Shown one piece after another: positions 1-9,088 of a stretch of 64,000 bases of DNA. The notes beneath the pieces were generated by a model that was not told the DNA's origin, made no database searches, and worked only from the letters and a program-made list of their open reading frames with translations. The translations under genes and the position numbers were made by a program. This stretch comes from UBA11612 sp964475755 (GTDB lineage Bacteria > Pseudomonadota > Alphaproteobacteria > Rhodospirillales > Rhodospirillaceae). The DNA lies in NCBI GenBank assembly GCA_964475755.1, contig CAYYXR010000002.1, positions 62,001 through 126,000 on the forward strand, in the 5' to 3' direction. How positions within the stretch are numbered: the first letter of the stretch is position 1; each line of letters begins with the position of its first letter.

Positions 1-452
1 CTATCGAAGAGATTGATGCGACGGTGCGTCGCCTCACGGGCGTCATGCAGATGTGCCATTGCGTACAGCCGATGATGCGCGAGCAGGGCGGCGGCGCTAT
101 CGTCAATATCGCTTCGGACGCTGCGAAATTCGCGACCCCCGGTGAGGCGGCCATTGGCGCGGTCATGGCGGGCATTGTCATGTTTACGCGCACGCTGGCC
201 ATGGAAGGCAAAAGGGACGGCATACGCGCGAATGCGCTAACGCCATCCATTGTCCAAGGCACGCGCACTTATGAACGGGTCATGTCGCCGGGCTTTAGCA
301 GCAAGTTATTCGATAAGGCGATCAAGGCCGCGGCGCTCGGCGTCGTGCAACCCGAGGAGGTCGCCCCCATGATTGTATTCGTGACGAGCCCGGCGGCGGC
401 GAAAATGACCGGGCAGGCGATCAGCATCAACGGCGGTATATCAGCCGGATAA
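1..452 (+). CDS. SDR-family protein lacking catalytic Tyr/Lys (5' partial)
   Basis: C-terminal part of a short-chain dehydrogenase/reductase; the reading frame is open from base 3, so the Rossmann N-terminus lies outside the window. The core follows the SDR pattern: GGGAIVNIAS with the usual Ser, then a helix ending TRTLAMEG, then GIRANALTPS, and a C-terminal segment on MTGQAISINGG. Where active SDRs carry Tyr-x-x-x-Lys, this protein reads AAIGAVMAG, so Tyr is Ile and Lys is Met. It is therefore probably not a normal oxidoreductase. It is followed 27 bases later by the VOC gene and then a 2-hydroxyacid dehydrogenase, apparently one operon. Family assignment is firm; substrate or role unknown. 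Confidence 0.8.
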   Translation, partial: IEEIDATVRRLTGVMQMCHCVQPMMREQGGGAIVNIASDAAKFATPGEAAIGAVMAGIVMFTRTLAMEGKRDGIRANALTPSIVQGTRTYERVMSPGFSSKLFDKAIKAAALGVVQPEEVAPMIVFVTSPAAAKMTGQAISINGGISAG

Positions 453-479
453 TCTGCGTTCAAAAAAATGGAGAGGACC

Positions 480-1046
480 ATGAAATCAGAACCATCATCC
501 GGCGATCTGGGCCGCCGTGGCGTATTGCGGTCAATATTTTCCAAGGGTGCGGCCTTTGTCGGTGCGATTGCGGCAGGTGCCGCAGGCCGCTCCGCGACGG
601 CGGCTGCTGCGGAACCGGCTGCGCCAGCCATGCTCAAAAATATCGGTGTTTGCTGCTCCGATCTTGAGAAGTCGCTGCTGTTTTACACGGAAGTCTTCGG
701 CTTTAAAGCGGACCCCGAACCACAAAAAATTGGTCCTCAATTGAGTGGGCTTCTTGAAGTGGAAAACCTGGACCTCACCATTCACTTCCTGAACAAGCAG
801 GGCGTGCGGCTTGAGCTCTTGAAGTTCAATGCGGGTCATCATGGCGACGGCCAAAGGCATCCCATTAATACGCTTGGTTTGTCGCACCTCGCATTCGAAG
901 TGACGAACATCAAGGCGATGACCGAGGCCGTGACGCATATGGGCGGACACGTGATCGAGAGTACACGGTTGGGAAGCCCGGATAAAACAATAGCAATCTT
1001 CGTCACCGATCCTGACGGCACGCGCATCGAACTCATCGCGGTTTAA
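480..1046 (+). CDS. Exported VOC/glyoxalase-fold protein with Tat-like signal
   Basis: The start at 480 is chosen because GGAGAGG lies just upstream; an ATG 12 bases earlier has no such site. The N-terminus has a twin-arginine pattern (GRRGVLR, residues about 11-17), an Ala/Gly-rich hydrophobic stretch and an Ala-rich cleavage region, so Tat export is likely. The rest is one vicinal-oxygen-chelate unit of two beta-alpha-beta modules: IGVCCSDLEKSLLFYTEVFGF, broken here by position (about residues 54-75), then LSHLAFEV and a terminal DPDGTRIELIAV. The first canonical metal His before IGV is Asn; the later His and the two Glu positions are kept. It could be a dioxygenase, lyase or binding protein. 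The substrate is not evident. Confidence 0.8.
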   Translation: MKSEPSSGDLGRRGVLRSIFSKGAAFVGAIAAGAAGRSATAAAAEPAAPAMLKNIGVCCSDLEKSLLFYTEVFGFKADPEPQKIGPQLSGLLEVENLDLTIHFLNKQGVRLELLKFNAGHHGDGQRHPINTLGLSHLAFEVTNIKAMTEAVTHMGGHVIESTRLGSPDKTIAIFVTDPDGTRIELIAV

Positions 1047-1064
1047 GGTTATTCGGCGGTTTCG

Positions 1065-2123
1065 ATGGCAGTCTTTCGCGTAGGCGTCACGGCGTCTTAT
1101 TACGACGGTGACGGTGAATTCATCGACGGCGGCATGGATCTTTCGCCCCTGGAGCGCGAACCGGGGGTGGAGGTCGTGCGTGTGCGCAAGACGCCGGTGC
1201 TGGAACCGGACGATCTGCGCGATTTGGATGCACTGTTCATCCGCGAGGTTGAGCTCTTTAAGAATGAAAGCGTTCATTCCAACGGCCGGCTGACGCATCT
1301 GTCCCGTTTCGGTGTCGGCTACGACAACATCGATGCGACGGCCTGTAACAAACATGGTGTGGTGCTCACGACGACACCGGATGCGACGCGCCGGCCCATG
1401 GCCGTTGCCACCATCACGTTTCTGCTCGCTCTTGCTATGCGCATGAAGGAAAAAGAGACTTGCGCACGCATGGGCGCGCCGGGATTTCCCTTGGGTCCAC
1501 GGGTGACGGGCGTTGATCTTGTCGGGCGTACACTGGGCATTGTTGGTCTGGGTAATATCGGACAGGAAGTCGTGCGCCTAGCTCGGCCCTTCGATCTGAA
1601 CGTCATCGCCTGCGATCCTTATGTCAGCGACGATGTGTTTGCAGAACTGGGGGTTAAACGCGCCGGGCTTAAAGAGGTGTTTAAGGACTCCGACTTCGTA
1701 TCTTTGAACTGTGCGCTGAATGATGAAACGCGTCATATGATCAACATGGACTGCTTGGGCCTCATGAAGCCCAGCGCCTATTTGATCAATGTCGCGCGCG
1801 GTCCGGTCGTTCTTCAGAAAGACCTTGTTCAAGTTCTTCAGGAAAACCGTATCGCGGGCGCGGCGCTGGACGTGTTCGACCCCGAGCCGCCGAGAGACGA
1901 GGACCCGGTATTGGGTCTCGACAAGGATAAAGTGATCCTGACGCCCCATGCCATCGGGTTTACGGACAAGCTGGTCGCCAATACCTGCGCCATGGCGACG
2001 AGTTCCATTCTCGCCGTTAAGCACGGCCAAATTCCCAAGGGTATCGTCAATAAAGAGATCGTCGAAAATGCCGTCTGGCTTGCGAAGCTAAAGAGGTATG
2101 CGGCCAGCGAATATCAGAACTAG
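1065..2123 (+). CDS. D-isomer-specific 2-hydroxyacid dehydrogenase
   Basis: NAD(P)-dependent dehydrogenase of the 2-hydroxyacid family, 352 residues, cytoplasmic. The nucleotide fold carries GIVGLGNIGQEV near residues 160-170. The catalytic triad positions are visible as Arg in NVARGPVV, Glu in DVFDPEPP and His in LTPHAIGFT. Members of the family interconvert 2-oxo and D-2-hydroxy acids, for example glyoxylate/glycolate or hydroxypyruvate/glycerate; the sequence does not fix the substrate. It starts 18 bases after the VOC gene and ends 3 bases before the stop of the convergent hydroxyacid oxidase, with no terminator hairpin between. Its neighbours also act on 2-hydroxy acids. Confidence 0.88.
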   Translation: MAVFRVGVTASYYDGDGEFIDGGMDLSPLEREPGVEVVRVRKTPVLEPDDLRDLDALFIREVELFKNESVHSNGRLTHLSRFGVGYDNIDATACNKHGVVLTTTPDATRRPMAVATITFLLALAMRMKEKETCARMGAPGFPLGPRVTGVDLVGRTLGIVGLGNIGQEVVRLARPFDLNVIACDPYVSDDVFAELGVKRAGLKEVFKDSDFVSLNCALNDETRHMINMDCLGLMKPSAYLINVARGPVVLQKDLVQVLQENRIAGAALDVFDPEPPRDEDPVLGLDKDKVILTPHAIGFTDKLVANTCAMATSSILAVKHGQIPKGIVNKEIVENAVWLAKLKRYAASEYQN

Positions 2124-2126
2124 TCC

Positions 2127-3266
2127 TTAGCGACCCAGCAGATGTGGGCCAATGTCGGCGATGGAGGTGCAACCCAGTAGGGCCATATCCCGCTCGACTT
2201 CCGCACGTAGCAAATTGATGACCCGTTCCGCGCCTTTTTGCCCGCCCGCGGCCAAACCATATAAATAAGGCCGGCCAATCGAGCAGGCGTTCGCGCCTAG
2301 AGCCAAGGCCTTGATGATATGCGTGCCGCGCCGGATGCCGCCGTCTACGATGAGCTCCAAATCATTACCGATGGCATCGCGCATGGGCGCCAGGCAGTCC
2401 ACAGCGCCGGGGGTCGCGTCCATTTGCCGTCCGCCGTGATTGGAAATCATGATGGCGGTTGCGCCGATATCCCGCGCGCGCTTGGCGTCTTCGGCGGACA
2501 TCAGGCCCTTGATCACAAACGGCCCGTTCCATTGCTTCGCCAGCCAGGCGGCATCGTCCCACGTCACGGTGCGGTCGAACTGGCTGTTGACGTATTCCAT
2601 CATATTCGTGCCTTTGACGTTCTCCGCCTTGTGCACGACGTTCTCCAACTGAAAGCGCGGATGAAGCGCGAAATTGAGCGACCACACTGGATGGAAGGCA
2701 AAGCTCAAAAGACTTTTGAGGCCGAATTTCGGCGGCACGGTCATGCCGCTAACTTTGTCCCGCTCACGATTGCCGCCGACGGGCACGTCCACGGTCAAGC
2801 ACAGCGCGTCGTATTTGGCCGCCTTACAGCGTTCGACGAACTCAGCGGTTAAACTGCGGTCCTTGAGGATGTAAATCTGAAACATCTTCAGACCATCCGA
2901 AGCCGCGGCGATATCCTCCAAGCTGGTCGTTGACATGGTTGAGACTGAGTAAAGCGTATTCGTTTTCGCCGCCGCGCGGGCAACGCCCAGTTCTTTACTG
3001 TGATGAAAAAGCCGTGTCGTGCCGGTGGGCGAAAGCATCACCGGCCAATCCAGCGTTTTGCCGAAGAGGGTTGTCTTTGTGTCCACCTTTTCGACGTTTA
3101 CAAGGTAATTGGGTGTGAGATCGTATTTACCGAAAGCCGTCGTATTATTGGTCAGGGAGACTTCGTCTTCCGCGCCGCCGTCGATGAAGTGAAACATCGG
3201 CGCGGGCAGGCGCTTGCGTGCCAACTCGCGGAAGTGCGCAACGTTATGACAGCGATTGATCGACAT
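2127..3266 (-). CDS. FMN-dependent alpha-hydroxyacid oxidase/dehydrogenase, copy 1
   Basis: TIM-barrel flavoprotein of the glycolate oxidase / L-lactate dehydrogenase (LldD) family, 379 residues, full length. It oxidises an L-2-hydroxy acid to the 2-oxo acid using FMN. Visible active-site elements are FQIYILKDR (substrate Tyr), LTVDVPVGGNRERD, the FMN Lys in FVIKGLMS, the catalytic His-Arg in ISNHGGRQMD, and the phosphate-binding IVDGGIRRGTH. The N-terminal carboxylate-binding Tyr of the family is replaced by Phe (MFHFIDGG). It is the last gene of an operon after copy 2, 43 bases downstream. No signal or membrane segment is seen. Substrate unassigned; glycolate, lactate and longer hydroxy acids are all possible. 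Confidence 0.9.
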   Translation of the reverse strand: MSINRCHNVAHFRELARKRLPAPMFHFIDGGAEDEVSLTNNTTAFGKYDLTPNYLVNVEKVDTKTTLFGKTLDWPVMLSPTGTTRLFHHSKELGVARAAAKTNTLYSVSTMSTTSLEDIAAASDGLKMFQIYILKDRSLTAEFVERCKAAKYDALCLTVDVPVGGNRERDKVSGMTVPPKFGLKSLLSFAFHPVWSLNFALHPRFQLENVVHKAENVKGTNMMEYVNSQFDRTVTWDDAAWLAKQWNGPFVIKGLMSAEDAKRARDIGATAIMISNHGGRQMDATPGAVDCLAPMRDAIGNDLELIVDGGIRRGTHIIKALALGANACSIGRPYLYGLAAGGQKGAERVINLLRAEVERDMALLGCTSIADIGPHLLGR

Positions 3267-3309
3267 CGGCTAAGTGTTCCTCCCCAAAATCCAGCGACCG
3301 GACTATACC

Positions 3310-4470
3310 TTAGAAATCCCGCAGGCAAGCGCTGTTAATATTCGCAATCGACTGGCATCCCATCAGCGCCATGTTCCGTTCAACCTCGGCGCGGAGGAGG
3401 GCGAGGGCGCGCTCGGCACCCGGCTGACCTCCGGCGGCAAGACCATATAAATAAGCCTTGCCGATAGAGCAGGCATCCGCCCCTAAGGCCAGGGCTTTGA
3501 CGACGTGCGTGCCACGGCGAACGCCGCCGTCCACGATGAGTTCCAGATCGTTACCGATTGCATCACGCATGGGGCGGATGCAATCCACCGGCGCCGGTGA
3601 GCTGTCCAGTTGCCGTCCGCCGTGATTGGAAATCATGACGGCGGTGGCGCCTGAATTGAGCGCCATTTTGGCGTCCTCGGGCGACGTGATGCCTTTGATG
3701 GCGAGCGGGCCTTTCCATTGGGCGGCGAGCCACTCCACGTCTTTCCAGGTTACGGCGCGATCGAACTGACTGTTGATGTAGTCGATCACGGACATGGCGC
3801 CGCCGCCTAATGCGTCCACACGGTGCGCGACATTGGCCAGGGTAAAGTGTGGATCGCGCAGTAGGTTCAGCGACCAGCGCGGGTGCAAGGCGAAGCTGAG
3901 GAGACTACTTAAAGTAAAGCGCGGGGGCATGACCATGCCGGTCAACTTGTCCCGCTCGCGGTTGCCGGCCACGGGCATGTCCACCGTCAGGCAGAGCGCA
4001 TCGTATTTGGCCGCCTTGCAGCGCTCCACGAATTCCACCGTCAGGGCGCGATCTTTAAGGATGTAGATCTGGAACATCTTCGGCCCGTCCGTGGCCGCTG
4101 CAACGTCTTCCAAGCTCGTCGTGCCGAGGGTGGACAGGGAATACATGGTGCCGGACTTTGCCGCCGCCCGCGCCACGCCCAATTCCTTGTGATGGTGGAA
4201 CAAGCGTGACATGCCGGTCGGGGCCAGAAGCACGGGCCATTCAAGCTTGCGTCCCAGCACTGTCGTGGACGCATCAATGCTTGAAACGTCTTTCAGAAAC
4301 TTCGGAACAAGTTGGTAATCGTCGAAGGCCGCCGTGTTGCCGCGCAGGGTCACTTCGTCGTCGGCGCCGCCATCAATATAATGAAACATCGCGGCCGGCA
4401 GGCGCGCTTTCGCCAATTTTTGCAGATGCGCGATGTTATGACAGTTGTCGATGCTCACGGCGCAACTCAC
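3310..4470 (-). CDS. FMN-dependent alpha-hydroxyacid oxidase/dehydrogenase, copy 2
   Basis: Close paralogue of the following gene, 386 residues, same family (FMN-dependent L-2-hydroxyacid oxidation). It keeps the family Tyr in MFHYIDGGADDE, where copy 1 has Phe, and shows the other catalytic elements: FQIYILKDR, LTVDMPVAGNRERD, LAIKGITS, ISNHGGRQLD and IVDGGVRRGTH. Its ATG overlaps the stop of the upstream ScfR-type regulator gene by four bases (ATGA), implying translational coupling and shared regulation. Tandem duplication followed by divergence is the simplest history. The pairing with isocitrate lyase on the other side of the regulator suggests work near glyoxylate/glycolate, but this is inference. 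Confidence 0.9.
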   Translation of the reverse strand: MSCAVSIDNCHNIAHLQKLAKARLPAAMFHYIDGGADDEVTLRGNTAAFDDYQLVPKFLKDVSSIDASTTVLGRKLEWPVLLAPTGMSRLFHHHKELGVARAAAKSGTMYSLSTLGTTSLEDVAAATDGPKMFQIYILKDRALTVEFVERCKAAKYDALCLTVDMPVAGNRERDKLTGMVMPPRFTLSSLLSFALHPRWSLNLLRDPHFTLANVAHRVDALGGGAMSVIDYINSQFDRAVTWKDVEWLAAQWKGPLAIKGITSPEDAKMALNSGATAVMISNHGGRQLDSSPAPVDCIRPMRDAIGNDLELIVDGGVRRGTHVVKALALGADACSIGKAYLYGLAAGGQPGAERALALLRAEVERNMALMGCQSIANINSACLRDF

Positions 4471-5915
4471 TCGTGACTGTGAAACATGAAGGGCGAGGCT
4501 GTTTTCATATTTTCGTCGACAATAAGCTTACGGCTGAGCGGAGGAAACGCGCGGTGGCTGCACCCGATACGCTCACACAGGCGGCATGTGAGTCCAATCG
4601 GCGTCGCCAGAGTGAGGTTCTTCAGATCGTATCCATCCGAGTACACGAGTTTAGGTGCGTGCGAGATTTCGCACCCCAAACCAATGGCCAACTGCGTTTG
4701 CGGCGCGTGGTGTCCGCTGTGCAATCCGTCCACCGTGCGCGAGATGGAAAAATACGCCGTCTTGTCGGGCATTTCGACAATCTGGGTGACGATCTTGCCG
4801 GGATTCCGGAAGGCTTCGTGCACATTCCAGCGCGGACACGCGCCGCCGAAACGGGCAAAGTGGAAACCGCCCGCGCTCAAGCGCTTGGAGATATTTCCCG
4901 CCGGATCAATGCGGATAAAGAAGAACGGAATGCCCAGCGCGCCGGGCCGCTGCATGGTGGTCAGCCGATGGCAGACCTGTTCGTAGCTGGCCTCGAAGCG
5001 TTGGCAAAGCAGCTCGATGTCGTAGCGCTTCTTTTCCGCGGCCTTTAGAAACTTCTCATAAGGCATCAACACCGCGCCCGCGAAATATCCCGCGAGCGAA
5101 ATGCGCAGCAACCTTCGCGTCTCGTCTTGCAGCGTGCGTCCTTTGCCGATGATGTTCTCAATCAGCTCGGCGTGTTCCAGCAGACCGATTTGATAGGCGA
5201 TCTGAAAGTTGCGCGCCGGCGAAGGCAGGGCCTCGGACAGAAATAAGCGGTTGCTGTGTCGGTCATACCGGCGCACGAGCTGATCCATGAAATCGACCGG
5301 CATGATCTGCACGGCCATGCTGTGATTCGATTTCAGGCGCTGACGTAATCCGGTGCCTAAAGTATCGGCGCTTTCCAGCGCGTCTGCCCACAGCCCTTCC
5401 GCCGCGCTTTCCAATTCCGGAAAGTGATTTTTGTGCGCGACGAAAAAGTCCCGGACTTCTTCGACGGGAAAGGTCGCTGGCTCCAGCGGATTGGCCGCGT
5501 TCATGTCGGTCATCTTTTCCGTCAGCCCGGCCGTCTGTTCCACGTTTTGGCGATAGGCCCGGTATAGGGTGACCAGGGCTTGGGCCGCGGCGGGCGAGGT
5601 GCCGTGCAAGTCCATCAAGTCCTGGGTGCTGACTTCGTAGGCATCCAAGATCGGGTCGCTGAATACTTCCTTCAGATCGGAGATGGTTCGCCCGCCCTGA
5701 TCGCCCGCGAGCCCTTTGAGATTGACGTCGTAGGCGTCCGCCAGTTTGAGTAGGAGTTGGGCGCTGAGGGGGCGCTGATTGCGCTCCAGGAGGTTGAGGT
5801 AGCTGGGCGAGATACCCAGTCCTTCGGCCATTTGGACCTGGGTGAGGCCCAAATCGCGTCTGAGGCGTCTAAGCCGAGGACCCGCAAATATCTTATTTGC
5901 CGCGTTTTTTGCCAT
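4467..5915 (-). CDS. XRE-family short-chain fatty acyl regulator (ScfR/RamB type)
   Basis: Transcription factor, 482 residues. Residues about 10-65 form a Cro/CI helix-turn-helix (LGLTQVQMAEGLGISPSYL region, then LERNQRP). The middle corresponds to the IrrE/ImmA-like domain and the C-terminus to the DUF2083-type domain ending in a Cys-rich CRLCERIGCSHR. This layout is that of RamB and of PccR-like regulators, which respond to short-chain acyl-CoA status and control acetate or propionate assimilation, including isocitrate lyase. Here aceA is divergent, which fits. The start codon has no Shine-Dalgarno; a perfect palindrome runs into it, suggesting autoregulation and perhaps a leaderless mRNA. 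It heads an operon with two hydroxyacid oxidases. Confidence 0.88.
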   Translation of the reverse strand: MAKNAANKIFAGPRLRRLRRDLGLTQVQMAEGLGISPSYLNLLERNQRPLSAQLLLKLADAYDVNLKGLAGDQGGRTISDLKEVFSDPILDAYEVSTQDLMDLHGTSPAAAQALVTLYRAYRQNVEQTAGLTEKMTDMNAANPLEPATFPVEEVRDFFVAHKNHFPELESAAEGLWADALESADTLGTGLRQRLKSNHSMAVQIMPVDFMDQLVRRYDRHSNRLFLSEALPSPARNFQIAYQIGLLEHAELIENIIGKGRTLQDETRRLLRISLAGYFAGAVLMPYEKFLKAAEKKRYDIELLCQRFEASYEQVCHRLTTMQRPGALGIPFFFIRIDPAGNISKRLSAGGFHFARFGGACPRWNVHEAFRNPGKIVTQIVEMPDKTAYFSISRTVDGLHSGHHAPQTQLAIGLGCEISHAPKLVYSDGYDLKNLTLATPIGLTCRLCERIGCSHRAFPPLSRKLIVDENMKTASPFMFHSHE

Positions 5916-5937
5916 GTAAATTTACATAATTTACAAA
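5915..5937. promoter_or_regulatory. Palindromic putative operator of the ScfR regulator
   Basis: TGTAAATTTACA (5915-5926) is a perfect 12-base palindrome whose first base is part of the regulator's start codon. A further TTTACA follows after TAA, so the minus strand reads TTTGTAAATTATGTAAA, two TGTAAA half-sites nine bases apart. TTTGTAAA differs by one base from the TTTGCAAA core that I recall for ScfR-family regulators. A related TCTGTAAA lies at 6013-6020 on the aceA side. An autoregulatory operator is inferred; no binding data. Confidence 0.5.
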
Positions 5938-6233
5938 TTCACAAGGGTCAAGAATCGCTCTTGCACATGTTTACCCTTTTTGTTTCAATTAGTTAGACCT
6001 GATCACAAGTAATCTGTAAAATACGACTTGGTACAAAATGCTGGTTTTGACGCGACTCCCAATACGCTCTGAGCTCGGTGTCGCCAATTTTCTCAGCCAT
6101 GTACCAAACAGCGTATTGTGCAATGCATCAAAATAGTATGATTATAGTTGCGCTGCACAACGTCGAGCCGAACTCACCCAACGAACATGACGCTCACAAA
6201 TGAGCGCAGGACATCAACAGGAGTAACCTGATC
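5938..6233. promoter_or_regulatory. Divergent ScfR-aceA intergenic region
   Basis: About 320 bases separate the two divergent start codons and hold no gene. The stretch is AT-richer than its surroundings. Apart from the operator at 5915-5937 it contains TCTGTAAA at 6013-6020, the inverted pair TTGTGCA (6116-6122) and TGCACAA (6154-6160), and the aceA ribosome binding site CAGGAG at 6218-6223. Promoters for both directions must lie here; I could not assign -35/-10 boxes with confidence. Confidence 0.55.
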
Positions 6234-7520
<1,287 letters not shown>

Positions 7521-7560
7521 ACAGATATCCCTCTGCGAACCTGTTGGGGGACAGGGGAAA

Positions 7561-7599
7561 GTTACGGCCGCAGCTCCTTTATTGGAGCGCGGCCGTAAC
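7561..7599 (+). terminator. Strong hairpin after aceA
   Basis: GTTACGGCCGCAGCTCC (7561-7577) pairs with GGAGCGCGGCCGTAAC (7584-7599) around the loop TTTATT, with one bulged base. No T-run follows, so it may act as a weak or Rho-assisted terminator or as an mRNA 3' stabiliser. It lies 40 bases after the aceA stop. Confidence 0.65.
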
Positions 7600-7707
7600 G
7601 ATTCTCGGGATTGAACCTCAGCCATCCACCCCTTCGCGTTGACAAGCGCCGCACAAATTCAGCTAATGGCCTCTCACTATACCCGAGAAGCCAACTAGTA
7701 GTAGTTT

Positions 7708-8229
7708 ATGCGCTTTCAGTTCATGCTTATCCCCGCCGCCGTTATCGCCAGCGCCGGCGTTCAGGCGGAGGAATACCTGACCCTCGAACGTGCGCAGCAA
7801 TTGCTGTTTCCGGGCGCGGAATTCTCGCAATCCTTTTTCTCCATTAACGACCAGCAGAAAGAGGAGATCATCGCCGAGGCCGGCGTCACGGTCTGGAGCC
7901 GCCATATCAAGGTCTGGAAAGTCTCAACCGGCGGCTGGTTTTACCTTGATCAGGTCGCAGGTCGCGACGATTGGGTCAGCTACGCCGTCGGGATCGACGA
8001 AAGCGGCGCGGTGACGGGGATCGAAGTGCTGGTCTGCCTGGAGCGCTGGAATCAAGTGCGTCACCCGGAGTGGCGCGCGCAGTTTGTCGGCAAACGCCGC
8101 GGCACTTTGGATCTTCACGGCGATATTCAGAACATTTCCGGCACCTCGCTATCGGTTGCGCATATTACCGAGGGTGTGCGCCGCGTTCTTGTGACCCATG
8201 GCCTCTTCGTCGCACCCGCCGAAAGTTAA
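7708..8229 (+). CDS. Exported FMN-binding domain protein
   Basis: 173 residues. Residues 1-20 form a short signal peptide (hydrophobic, ending GVQA). The rest is an FMN-binding (FMN_bind, NqrC/RnfG-type) domain with ISGTSLSVAHITEGVRR near residues 143-159. Family members carry FMN covalently on the Thr of an SGAT motif; here the motif is SGTS, so Ser147 is the likely acceptor, and the usual Asp three residues before the motif's Ser is Gln. The apbE gene, encoding the enzyme that attaches the FMN, overlaps its 3' end, and a membrane protein follows. A periplasmic one-electron carrier is inferred. No clear Shine-Dalgarno precedes this ATG. Confidence 0.82.
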   Translation: MRFQFMLIPAAVIASAGVQAEEYLTLERAQQLLFPGAEFSQSFFSINDQQKEEIIAEAGVTVWSRHIKVWKVSTGGWFYLDQVAGRDDWVSYAVGIDESGAVTGIEVLVCLERWNQVRHPEWRAQFVGKRRGTLDLHGDIQNISGTSLSVAHITEGVRRVLVTHGLFVAPAES

Positions 8230-9088
8230 GCGCGCTCGCCCTCTGCTCGGGACTCTTGTCGAGATACGCGTCGAGGGAATGTCTGAGGATGCCGCTCAGA
8301 ATGCAATCAACGCCGGGTTTGAAACCATCGAGAAAATTCACAAGCTGATGAGTTTTCATGAAGCGGAAAGCGATCTCACAGCATTAAATACTACCGCGCA
8401 TCAACGGCCCGTTTCCGTTCACGCCTATACTTACGCGGTCCTCGAAAGCGCCCTTGCGTTTGCACGGGACAGCAAAGGCGTGTTCGATCCAACAGTTGGA
8501 TATGACCTCGTGAAGGCCGGCGTGTTGCCCCGTCCAAATTCCATGCAGGAGCCCGATACATCTGCGTGTTGGCGCGATGTGGAGCTGTTGCCCGAGCGGT
8601 ATGTACGTTTCCATAAGCCGCTGTGGATCGACCTCGGCGGCATCGCCAAAGGGTTTGCGGTGGACAAGGCGGTGGAGAGTCTCGCCGCGCCGCCCGAGGT
8701 TCAACTTTGCGTGAATGCCGGCGGCGATCTTCGCGTCTCCGGTCCGGCTGCGGAACTCGTGCGCTTGGATGCGCGGATCGGTGATGCGGAAATTCCCGTC
8801 CTGAAAATCGAAAATGGCAGTATCGCGAGCAGTAGCGGCTATGCGCGCGGCGGACAAGCCGAGCCGCAGCAGGCGGCGGCGCATCTTCACGGCGTGCGCC
8901 GCACAGCCGTGGGAGAGCGCAGTTTTGTCTCTGTTCTCGCCGAGGACTGCCTCAGCGCCGACGCCCTGACGAAAATCGTGCTTGCCTTGGGACTCCAAGC
9001 TGACGCATTTCTATGGCGCTGCGGTGCCACCGCGCTTCTACATAACGCCCGCGACGGCTGGCGCACATTGGGATTGGGGAATGACTGA
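8198..9088 (+). CDS. apbE: FAD:protein FMN transferase
   Basis: ApbE transfers FMN from FAD to a Thr/Ser hydroxyl of target flavoproteins, with Mg2+. 296 residues. Typical elements are RARPLLGTLVEI at the N-terminus, the IDLGGIAKGFAVD core (about residues 148-160), VNAGGDLRVSG, and a C-terminal DALTKI with the metal-binding Asp. No clear signal peptide is seen if the ATG at 8198 is used, though the true start could be slightly downstream. It overlaps the FMN-binding protein gene by 32 bases and the next membrane protein gene by 8 bases. This tight coupling indicates that the neighbouring FMN-binding protein is its substrate. Confidence 0.93.
   Translation: MASSSHPPKVKRARPLLGTLVEIRVEGMSEDAAQNAINAGFETIEKIHKLMSFHEAESDLTALNTTAHQRPVSVHAYTYAVLESALAFARDSKGVFDPTVGYDLVKAGVLPRPNSMQEPDTSACWRDVELLPERYVRFHKPLWIDLGGIAKGFAVDKAVESLAAPPEVQLCVNAGGDLRVSGPAAELVRLDARIGDAEIPVLKIENGSIASSSGYARGGQAEPQQAAAHLHGVRRTAVGERSFVSVLAEDCLSADALTKIVLALGLQADAFLWRCGATALLHNARDGWRTLGLGND

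Noticed and set aside
531..1355. 274-codon open frame on the minus strand
   Set aside because: It lies wholly over the VOC and dehydrogenase genes, has no family motif and no ribosome site; a shadow of GC-rich codons.
4158..5048. 296-codon plus-strand open frame
   Set aside because: It overlaps the regulator and oxidase genes in antisense and shows Arg-rich nonsense without motifs.
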